A stretch of 7,847 nt of DNA, from positions 1 to 7,847 of the forward strand of contig JARYLH010000066.1 in NCBI GenBank assembly GCA_029907755.1. Direction: 5' to 3'. This document shows positions 1-5,252 of the stretch, piece after piece; position 1 is the first letter of the stretch; the number at the start of each line of letters is the position of its first letter. This DNA is from Candidatus Methanosuratincola sp. (GTDB taxonomy: Archaea > Thermoproteota > Methanomethylicia > Methanomethylicales > Methanomethylicaceae). The translations under genes and the position numbers were made by a program. The notes under the pieces are model-generated. The model saw only the letters and a list, made by a program, of their open reading frames with translations, did no database searches and had not been told where the DNA came from.

Positions 1-694
1 ACCAACCGATCGAGTTTGGCAGCCCCTCGACATTCTTAACGACCAGGATGGCGTATGAGGCGTCCCGGTTTTTCAGAGCCTCCTCAAGCAAGCTGCTAAT
101 TTTGGGAATTGTCAACGAGGTGTCCTTTACCTCAATGGCAATTTTCTTCTTGTTTGGCAGGGTGATGACGAAATCCCCTACCTTGCTCCCGGTCAGGCTC
201 CCGGCCATCTCTGAGGTCTTTTCCAGAGCGTCGCCGTTAATCCGGGCATACTCACCGAGCGCCTCCTCGCAAAGGTCCTCGAAATCATAACCCTTCAGCG
301 TAGTCCTTTCCGTCATCTCCTCCTCCTTCTCCATTGCCCCGAGGTCCTTCCGGATCTTCTGCAGCTCGTTTATCATCTCCGTCCGCAGTTTGTAGAGTGG
401 GCTACCTTCCTTCATGGGGTCGAACACCTGCTTAACAAGCTTACCGTCCTCGCCAAAGTGCTCGTCGATACAGGTCGATACCTTCCCCTTCTCACCAAAG
501 ATCTTTCCGAAACGTTCATCCAATTCCCTTACGATATCGTCGAATTTGGTCTTGAACCTGTAATCGAGGACATTGAATTCTTTCTGGATGTAGTCTATTT
601 TCTCGGTGGTTAATACGCTCCTCAGGGAGATAACCCCGAGCTTGATAGCATGGTTCAGCTTGGAAGGGTAATCTTCGGCTTTCTTCTCTCCCTT
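1..694 (-). pseudogene. PD-(D/E)XK-type nuclease, 5'-truncated (and cut by window edge)
   Basis: The frame is open from 694 leftward past base 1 (about 231 codons), so it is absent from a start-codon-based gene list: an in-frame TAA lies at 695-697 and the first in-frame ATG is about 90 codons in. The first half is charged, helical and coiled-coil-like. It is followed by a fold typical of PD-(D/E)XK nucleases: a glutamate-rich helix (DFEDLCEEALGEYA, around 245-280), then KVGDFVITL with the metal-binding Asp at 173-175, then AIEVKD with Glu at 131-133 and Lys at 125-127. The downstream part (NRDASYAILVVKN, then LPNSIGW) resembles archaeal restriction-nuclease-like proteins that I know only as uncharacterised. 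The catalytic triad looks intact, but the N-terminus and start are missing, and the gene abuts the broken helicase. I infer a deletion that removed the end of the helicase and the start of this gene. Translation from a far internal ATG cannot be excluded. Confidence 0.6.
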
Positions 695-747
695 TTAGGA
701 TCAGGATCTTTCTTGAAAGTGTAAGGAAACTCTATCAAAATCAACCT
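655..747 (-). pseudogene. SF3 helicase fragment, third frame
   Basis: After the seven-A run the helicase reading continues one frame over: RLILIEFPYTFKKDPDPK, encoded from 747 downward. This is the expected continuation after the arginine-finger region of D5-like SF3 helicases, where a basic/aromatic stretch is followed by 'I-x-F-P-x-T-F'. The frame ends at a TGA at 655-657. From roughly 705 downward its peptide is no longer helicase-like, while the neighbouring frame becomes nuclease-like, so the true breakpoint lies near 690-705. The roughly 100 residues that usually finish such a helicase are missing. Confidence 0.5.
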
Positions 748-1061
748 TTTTTTATGGCATCAGATGTTTCTTCAAATTCCGGCGGTTCATTTGCCGAAAA
801 GATCATCTTCGCATAATTTTTGAACTTGAAAGGATCTTTAAATTTCTTTTCAGCATTTATGTGACTGTTGCCCGTGAGCATCTTCAGTTGTGCAGCATTC
901 CTCAGACGATCGTAACCGATATCATCCGCAATATTGGCTAATTTGTTATTCAGCTCAGCCATCTTGAAACGATTATTGATAAGATCCGAAAGTGTAATCG
1001 TAGCAATATTCTCATGGCCAAGAATTTCGATCATCAAATTCAGGAATAAGGTTTTTCCGTT
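741..1061 (-). pseudogene. D5/SF3 helicase core, second frame
   Basis: This is the ATPase core of a D5-like (P4/poxvirus primase-helicase type) SF3 helicase. Read in this frame from about 1061, it starts with NGKTLFLNL, the second half of Walker A (GSGxNGKT). The Walker B-like acidic pair follows in ANIADDI, the sensor-1 asparagine in MIFSANEPP, and the arginine-finger region in SDAIKK. An ORF finder starts it at TTG 1037, which cannot be real because it lies inside the ATPase fold. The frame ends at TGA 741-743 only because the A-run at 747-753 is seven long; eight would keep it in frame. The protein would unwind DNA at a plasmid or virus origin, but as read it cannot be made from one frame. 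A sequencing indel is the main alternative to true decay. Confidence 0.75.
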
Positions 1062-2323
1062 ACTCCAGATCCTACAAGTATAAAGAAAACTGGTTCAGGA
1101 TAACATGTGTACAAACAGTATCCCATCATCTCCTGTATGATCCTGATATCCTCTTTTCTTACCGTTCCTTTAAGCCATTTCTTGAACTTCTGGCATTTGG
1201 CATTCGGGTCGTATTCCCAGGGTATAGAGTTTTCATAAAAGTACTTGCTGGAGAGCTGAAGAGTGTCCCCCTGTTTGTGATGCACTGATTTTCCATCGAT
1301 CTCCTCTTCAAAGTCTTTTACGACCAAGAAACAGTTCTTGAAGGGAACTAGTTCCAGAGGTTTTTTAACGATGTCATTTCTGGACATGGCTTTGCCTTTG
1401 ATATAATCCATCGCCCAATGTGGATTCGCCTTTTTAACTTCTCCGAGATCGCCATAAATTTCAGAAAACTGGGCCTTGAGGATGCCCTCAACATAGCTTT
1501 CCTCTTTCCAGATCCCATTCTCGCATATATACAGAGTCTGGTTCGGATCATCTATGCTGCAATAAAAAACAAACCTTTGCATAAGTTCATCTAGTATTTC
1601 AGCATCTGATCTCATCACTACTGCCTTTTCCCCAACTGTTGCAGTCAAATCACACCACCCTCCTCCCCATATCACTCCCAGTTTAGCCCTTGCGTAAGGG
1701 AAGAGTGACTCCCTACGATCCCTCCTTCCAGCCATAAAGTCCTTCAAAGCAGAACGAGCCTCTTCATTGAAGAAACCAACCCAAGAGAACTTGGTCGACG
1801 AAGTTCTGGAAGGCATGATCATCCTCCTCTCAAAGTCAACCTCGTTTATCTTGAGGGTTACGACCTCAGATCTCCTCAGGCCTGAAGAGGCTAGGACCAG
1901 GAAGAGGGCTAGATCCTCGCTACTAAGATGATCTGAGAATTCCCTCAACTCCTTCTTGGAAGGTATCAGTTTAGACCTTGGCAAGTATTTTGGGAACTTG
2001 AATGAGTCTACCAGTTCGGGCTTCTTGAAAAAGTCCCTATATAGCCTCTTCAGCCCGCATAGGTGCCATGCGTACGTCTTAGGTGATTCCTTGAACTGGG
2101 ATAGGTAATCTCTGAGATCCTCCTTAGTTGCGGTTAATGGATCGCATCTCCTCATCAGCCTGTACAGTACGGCCATATGATTCTGGACCGTCTTTTCCTT
2201 CTGCTGAAGGTCAATCTCCAAGAATCTCTTGAAGTCTCTTATCAACGCATTTCGATCCCGGTACTGTACCATCAGATCTAAACTCTGTTCATCAGTAGAT
2301 GATCTACTTGATCTTTTGTTCAT
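1040..2323 (-). pseudogene. Truncated tyrosine integrase fused in frame to D5_N helicase front half
   Basis: This 427-codon ORF is a chimera. Residues 1-115 form a SAM-like core-binding domain. Residues 120-210 form the first half of a tyrosine-recombinase catalytic domain, with the catalytic Arg in SSGLRRSE (R150) and a plausible hairpin Lys (K178). The HxxR box and the nucleophilic tyrosine, normally about 100 residues further on, are absent. After LFPYARAKLG (about 206-216) the sequence switches. From about residue 237 (an ATG at 1615 could be an older start) it is a D5_N-type domain ending in FFILVGSG, the first half of Walker A, where a one-base loss shifts the frame and gives TGA 1040-1042. 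The ATG start lies 17 bases past the tRNA-Phe 3' end, so it is either cotranscribed with that tRNA or silent. I infer a dead integrase joined by deletion to a plasmid- or virus-type replication helicase. Confidence 0.8.
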
Positions 2324-2340
2324 AAAATTATGGAAAGCTA

Positions 2341-2417
2341 TGGTGCCCGAGGCCGGATTTGAACCAGCGACACTCCGGTCTTCAGCCGGATGCTCTCCCA
2401 GGCTGAGCTACTCGGGC
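2341..2417 (-). tRNA. tRNA-Phe (GAA), CCA encoded
   Basis: A complete cloverleaf without intron. The acceptor stem is GCCCGAG/CTCGGGC with discriminator A and an encoded CCA (2341-2343 on the plus strand read TGG). The D-arm contains GCTCAGCCTGGGAGAGC. The anticodon arm is TCCGG-CTGAAGA-CCGGA, giving anticodon GAA. The T-arm is GCTGG-TTCAAAT-CCGGC with one T-G pair. The short T-run after CCA (TTTT near 2324-2327 on the minus strand) may end transcription, and it overlaps the start region of the integrase remnant. The gene sits exactly at the border of the decayed integrated element, so its 3' half is the likely attachment site. Confidence 0.97.
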
Positions 2418-2441
2418 AACGCTGGTCTATTGATTGCTGGG

Positions 2442-2460
2442 TTTAATAAGTTTTTTCGGG
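2442..2460 (-). promoter_or_regulatory. Archaeal promoter (BRE + TATA) of tRNA-Phe
   Basis: Read on the minus strand, CCGAAAAAA (BRE-like) is followed directly by CTTATTAAA, a good archaeal TATA box. Its centre is about 29 bases before the first base of the mature tRNA, the usual spacing for archaeal tRNA genes. Confidence 0.65.
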
Positions 2461-2595
2461 GGCATATTTTTATCTTCTTTCAGCCCCCTTTATTTTTGGG
2501 GCAATGATCGCTCAGAGTTAATTTGACCGCGAGGGATGAAATCAAGGCGTTTGCGATAGCCCCCTTAGGTCATTTTTGCGAAATATCGCCTGTTC

Positions 2596-2610
2596 CGAAA
2601 AGTTAAATAT
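2596..2610 (+). promoter_or_regulatory. Archaeal promoter (BRE + TATA) of tRNA-Gly
   Basis: CGAAAAG followed by TTAAATAT (2603-2610), centred about 30 bases before the tRNA-Gly 5' end. The 178 bases between the two tRNA promoters' outer edges and the tRNA genes otherwise show only a weak 5-bp GCCCC/GGGGC hairpin at 2483-2502 and no credible gene. Confidence 0.65.
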
Positions 2611-2636
2611 CCCCTGTGCAAAATGTTCACAAAGTT

Positions 2637-2733
2637 GCGGCCGTAGTCTAGCCTGGTCTAGGACGTTAGCCTGCCAAAGGCTAATGCCTGTAGAACGCTA
2701 AGGACCCGGGTTCAAATCCCGGCGGCCGCACCA
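2637..2733 (+). tRNA. tRNA-Gly (GCC) with a 19-nt intron, CCA encoded
   Basis: The acceptor stem is GCGGCCG/CGGCCGC with discriminator A and encoded CCA (2731-2733). The D-arm begins GTCT and ends GGAC. The anticodon stem is TTAGC/GCTAA, and the spliced loop is CTGCCAC, giving anticodon GCC (2673-2675). The T-arm is CCGGG-TTCAAAT-CCCGG. The anticodon loop is interrupted after A37 (2676) by an intron at 2677-2695; the 3' exon restarts at C2696. The gene converges on the glycosyltransferase gene, whose stop codon is 12 bases past the CCA. Confidence 0.95.
2677..2695 (+). other. tRNA-Gly intron with perfect bulge-helix-bulge
   Basis: The 19-base intron folds with its exon flanks into a textbook archaeal splicing substrate. 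The outer helix is the anticodon stem (TTAGC/GCTAA). The central 4-bp helix is CUGC (2671-2674) with GUAG (2690-2693). The 3-nt bulges are CAA (2675-2677) and AAC (2694-2696). The inner helix is AGGC/GCCU, closed by a UAAU loop (2682-2685). Cleavage after the second base of each bulge gives exactly the 37/38 junction. Confidence 0.9.
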
Positions 2734-2735
2734 CG

Positions 2736-2740
2736 TTTTT
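2736..2740 (+). terminator. T-run terminator after tRNA-Gly
   Basis: TTTTT three bases after the encoded CCA, followed by AT. A short oligo-T tract of this kind is the usual archaeal transcription stop. It lies between the convergent tRNA and glycosyltransferase genes. Confidence 0.6.
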
Positions 2741-2745
2741 ATCGG

Positions 2746-4005
2746 TCAGCCGCCATCGGGCTTCTTCCCAGCAACCGATCCGTAGATCTCGGAGATCCTC
2801 CTCGACACCGCGTCCATCGTGAAGCACTCGAGCACCCTGGCGCGCGCGTTCTTCCCGTACCTTTCGATCTTATCCTGGTCCCCCAGGAGGTTGTTGACGC
2901 CCCACGCGATGTCCATGGGGTCGTACGGGTTTATGTGGTAGCCGCACTGGCGTTCCCCGTAGTTTATGACTATCTCCCTCATCCCGCTCACGCCCCTGGC
3001 CCCGACGACGACTGGTTTCCCCATCGCCATCGCCTCCAGCGCCACGATCCCAAAGGGCTCGTAGATGCTGGGGAAGACTGCGATGTCCGATGCCGCATAG
3101 ACGCGTATCCGCTCCTCCTCGGTGAGCATCCGGAAGTCGAAGGCGATCCTGTCCTTGACCCCCAAGTTCTCGGATAGCCGCAGCAGCTCCTCCTGGAGGT
3201 CGCCCTTCCCGACGACGACGAGCTTCGTGTTGGGGAACCTCTGGAGTATGTGGGACATCGCCATGACGAGCCTGTCTACCCCCTTCACGGCGGTCAGGCG
3301 CCCGAGGAAGAGCAGCATCCGGTCGCCATCGGATACGCCGTAGCGCGATCGTATCAACTGCCGCTCCTCTTTCGCGACCCTGTCCGGCGAGTACTTCGAG
3401 GTGTCGACCCCATTCCAGACGACGTCTATCTTTTCGGATGGGAACCCGCAGGTGATGAGCTCTTCGCGCATGGCGTTGGACACGGTCACGATCCTGTCCG
3501 CGAAGTTCGCCGCCTTCTTCTCCAGGTCGTATATGATCGAGGATCCCCTACCGAGGCTCCGACCGCGCTCGGTCGAATGTATGTGGAAGACCATGGGGAT
3601 CCCGGTCGCCTTCTTCAGGGCGATCCCAGCCATGGCTGAGAGCCAGTCGTGCACCGAGAGCAGGTCGAATGCCCTGCCTTCTTTTGGGATCAGGTCATTC
3701 GCGATCTTGGTGCTGACGAGGAGGTTGTACACAAGCACCTTCGAGAAGAACTTTGCGGCGGTGCCCGAACGCCTGATCTCCTCGGACTCGAACTCCGGGA
3801 GCGTGTCGGAGAAGTCGATCAGCTTTGGTCGGTGGACTTCTACCCCGTCGATGACTTCCCTTGTCTTCAGCGAGCCGTCGTTCATCGTGAAGGCGGTTAC
3901 CTCGTGCCCCAAACGCTTGAGCCCTATCGAGAGCTCGTAGGTGAAGGTCCCGAGGCCGCCTACGACCATCGGCGGGAACTCCCAAGTGAAGACCGCTACC
4001 CTCAA
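2746..4005 (-). CDS. GT4-family glycosyltransferase, probable glycogen/starch synthase
   Basis: This is a 419-residue, two-domain GT-B enzyme without a signal peptide or membrane segment, so it is cytoplasmic. The N-terminus is MRVAVFTWEFPP followed by the glycine loop GGLGT (16-20), as in glycogen synthase-like GT4 proteins. Other motifs are SVHDWLSA (117-124), FLGRLTAVKGVDRL (233-246) and the donor-binding E-x7-E motif EPFGIVALE (E316/E324) followed by MAMGKPVV. The likely reaction is transfer of glucose from a nucleotide sugar to a growing alpha-1,4-glucan. The nearby GH57 and GH77 genes support this, but sucrose-phosphate-synthase-like or other GT4 specificities cannot be excluded from sequence. 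The TTG start is the only possibility: no ATG or GTG lies between it and an upstream TAA, and the family N-terminus begins right there. A GGTG ribosome-binding site (4013-4016) sits 7 bases upstream. Confidence 0.88.
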   Translation of the reverse strand: MRVAVFTWEFPPMVVGGLGTFTYELSIGLKRLGHEVTAFTMNDGSLKTREVIDGVEVHRPKLIDFSDTLPEFESEEIRRSGTAAKFFSKVLVYNLLVSTKIANDLIPKEGRAFDLLSVHDWLSAMAGIALKKATGIPMVFHIHSTERGRSLGRGSSIIYDLEKKAANFADRIVTVSNAMREELITCGFPSEKIDVVWNGVDTSKYSPDRVAKEERQLIRSRYGVSDGDRMLLFLGRLTAVKGVDRLVMAMSHILQRFPNTKLVVVGKGDLQEELLRLSENLGVKDRIAFDFRMLTEEERIRVYAASDIAVFPSIYEPFGIVALEAMAMGKPVVVGARGVSGMREIVINYGERQCGYHINPYDPMDIAWGVNNLLGDQDKIERYGKNARARVLECFTMDAVSRRISEIYGSVAGKKPDGG

Positions 4006-4012
4006 TAAAAGA

Positions 4013-4016
4013 CACC
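4013..4016 (-). promoter_or_regulatory. Ribosome-binding site of the GT4 gene
   Basis: GGTG on the minus strand, 7 bases before TTG 4005. It matches the archaeal anti-Shine-Dalgarno (complement of GGTGATC) and supports the TTG start. Confidence 0.6.
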
Positions 4017-4040
4017 GCAGAGTAAAGGATCTTTAATTTT

Positions 4041-4050
4041 GTATAATAAG
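4041..4050 (-). promoter_or_regulatory. TATA box of the GT4 gene
   Basis: CTTATTATAC on the minus strand lies about 25 bases upstream of the predicted transcript start near 4020, which would leave a leader of about 15 bases containing the GGTG site. The 90-base gap after the OsmC gene therefore holds its own promoter, so the GT4 gene need not be cotranscribed with it. Confidence 0.5.
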
Positions 4051-4095
4051 GATTCGGTGGGATCGCCCGGGTGCAAGGCGCGGGGATGGACCAGA

Positions 4096-4512
4096 TCAGC
4101 CCCTTACGATCTCGTAGCTCCAGGTGACCTCGGCGATCTTGCTCAGCATGGCGGCTATCGGGCAGACCTTCGTCATTGTGAGGCTGACCACCCGGTCCAC
4201 CACGTTGTCGTCGAGATTCCCCTTCAGGACGAACCGGAGAGCGATCTTCTTGAAGAACTTCGGGTACTCCTCCCTGCGCTCCCCGTCAATTATCACCTCG
4301 CAGGACTCGAGCTGCTGCTTCCTGGCCTCGAGCATGGTGACGATGTCAATTCCCGCGCAGCCGCCAAGGGCTATCAGGAAGAGGTCCATGGGCGTGGTCC
4401 CTTCACCGAGCCCGCCGTAATTCTTGTGCGCCTCCATGAGGGTCATATGGCCCTGGCTGTCTACGCCCTCGAACTTCAAACCGCCGGTCCACCTAACTGT
4501 GGCATGTGGCAA
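4096..4512 (-). CDS. OsmC/Ohr-family protein (probable thiol peroxidase)
   Basis: At 138 residues it has the usual length of the OsmC family. OsmC and Ohr proteins are cytoplasmic dimers that reduce organic hydroperoxides with a reactive cysteine pair. Both cysteines are present: C52 in LGGCAGIDI, at the start of the long central helix, and C117 in KVCPIAAML. The TTPMDLFLIALGGC segment before C52 and the VRWTGGLKFEG N-terminus match the YhfA-like OsmC subgroup, for which peroxidase activity is less well established than for Ohr. The TTG start is forced: a TGA is in frame just upstream, formed within the GTGATC ribosome-binding site. The gene lies between the LSm fusion gene (188 bases away) and the GT4 gene; nothing links its function to glucan metabolism. 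Confidence 0.9.
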   Translation of the reverse strand: MPHATVRWTGGLKFEGVDSQGHMTLMEAHKNYGGLGEGTTPMDLFLIALGGCAGIDIVTMLEARKQQLESCEVIIDGERREEYPKFFKKIALRFVLKGNLDDNVVDRVVSLTMTKVCPIAAMLSKIAEVTWSYEIVRG

Positions 4513-4516
4513 CTGC

Positions 4517-4522
4517 GATCAC
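4517..4522 (-). promoter_or_regulatory. Strong ribosome-binding site of the OsmC gene
   Basis: GTGATC on the minus strand, 4 bases before TTG 4512, is an extended match to the archaeal 16S 3' end. An AT-rich tract at about 4548-4560 (TAAAAGATAAAAG on the minus strand) is a weak TATA candidate for the same gene. The remaining bases up to 4687 show no further feature. Confidence 0.6.
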
Positions 4523-4687
4523 TGTAGAGAAGCAGGGGAAAGGTATGCTTTTATCTTTTATTGAAGGGGCAACTACTGCGAAAAAGCCATCTGGGCAGGC
4601 ATCATGTACTCAAGATCCAAATCATTCCGAGAAGTCATTGGGACGATTCATCATAGCCCGCCCAATAATCTGATCGCGGATCGGGAT

Positions 4688-4692
4688 AAAAA
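4688..4692 (-). terminator. T-run terminator after the LSm fusion gene
   Basis: TTTTT on the minus strand, about 8 bases past the TAA (4701-4703) of the LSm gene. It suggests that transcription ends before the OsmC gene. Confidence 0.5.
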
Positions 4693-4700
4693 CCTGATCT

Positions 4701-5123
4701 TTATGGCTGGCGGAGATTTCTCCTCGTCCCCGGTAGCATCCCGCTCCTCTTAAGCCGCCTCAGGGCAGAGCTGACGCTGCTCGGCTTCGCGTTTAGGATC
4801 TTCGCTATCTCGTTCACAGTCATCTCGCCGTTCTTCGAGATCAGGTCATAGACCTTGTCGTCGAGCGAGTCGCATGCCGGTAGCGAGACTATGTTGATGT
4901 GGGAGATGGAAGCCCCCATTATCACAGCCGCAGGCGAGACCTTCCCAGAGAGGTCCGTGCAGTCCTCCAAGAATATGTTGAGCAGATCCTCGTCCACTTG
5001 CACAAGCCTCCCCGTGATGACCTGCTCATCCATGAGGTGGACCTCAACGATGCTGTTTATGTATCCCTTGAGGCGCTCCACAACGGTGATCTTGTCCTTC
5101 GTCTGCAGTCTCTGATCCCCCAA
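4701..5123 (-). CDS. LSm (Sm-like archaeal) domain fused to a winged helix-turn-helix
   Basis: A 140-residue protein with two domains. Residues 14-80 are an Sm fold. The Sm1 segment runs from LKGYINSIVEVHLMDEQ to TGRLVQVDEDLLNIFLED, and the Sm2 segment is VIMGASISHINIVS (67-80). Sm proteins form heptameric rings that bind U-rich RNA. Residues 86-132 (DDKVYDLISKNGEMTVNEIAKIL, then PSSVSSALRRLKRSGML) form a winged helix-turn-helix of the MarR/ArsR-like type, followed by a basic tail (TRRNLRQP). Plain archaeal Sm proteins are only about 70-80 residues long. A role in RNA-linked or transcriptional control is inferred; no target is visible. TTG is the only start between the Sm fold and an upstream in-frame TAA; GTG at residue 15 would clip the first helix. 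It is divergent from the GH57 gene, with about 130 bases between them. Confidence 0.82.
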   Translation of the reverse strand: MGDQRLQTKDKITVVERLKGYINSIVEVHLMDEQVITGRLVQVDEDLLNIFLEDCTDLSGKVSPAAVIMGASISHINIVSLPACDSLDDKVYDLISKNGEMTVNEIAKILNAKPSSVSSALRRLKRSGMLPGTRRNLRQP

Positions 5124-5147
5124 CCGGCTAATTAGTGAGCAGGTAGG

Positions 5148-5156
5148 TTAAAAAAG
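5148..5156 (-). promoter_or_regulatory. TATA box of the LSm fusion gene (leaderless transcript likely)
   Basis: CTTTTTTAA on the minus strand, centred about 29 bases before the TTG start. With the usual archaeal spacing, transcription would begin within a few bases of the start codon. No ribosome-binding site is visible, which fits a leaderless mRNA. Confidence 0.45.
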
Positions 5157-5203
5157 TAGCGATCGTGCACCCGGATAGGAGCGTAAGGCATCAGCCCTTG
5201 GTA

Positions 5204-5213
5204 TTTTTATATA
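5204..5213 (+). promoter_or_regulatory. TATA box of the GH57-malQ operon
   Basis: TTTTTATATA lies about 26 bases before a predicted transcript start near 5234, giving a leader of about 18 bases before TTG 5253. It is back to back with the LSm promoter (about 50 bases apart), so a regulator bound between them could affect both. Confidence 0.6.
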
Positions 5214-5252
5214 CAAAACTGAAAAAAGTGATTCAGGAGAACGTGCTACCAT

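Noticed and set aside
1..740. Second copy of the tRNA-Phe 3' end (attR)
   Set aside because: Looked for and not seen in the window; if it exists it lies left of base 1.
2483..2502. GCCCC/GGGGC hairpin between the two tRNA promoters
   Set aside because: Only 5 bp with a 10-base loop; compatible with chance and not placed where a terminator or riboswitch is needed.
2229..2507. 92-codon plus-strand ORF reading 'VPEAGFEPATLRSSAGCSPRLSYSG'
   Set aside because: It is the antisense reading of tRNA-Phe and the start of the integrase remnant. The peptide motif is the familiar false translation of a reverse tRNA.
3401..3940. 179-codon plus-strand ORF opposite the GT4 gene
   Set aside because: Antisense shadow of a strong family match; no ribosome-binding site and no recognisable domain.
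4603..4752. About 49-codon plus-strand ORF between the OsmC and LSm genes
   Set aside because: It overlaps the 3' end of the LSm gene, lacks a ribosome-binding site and shows no family features.
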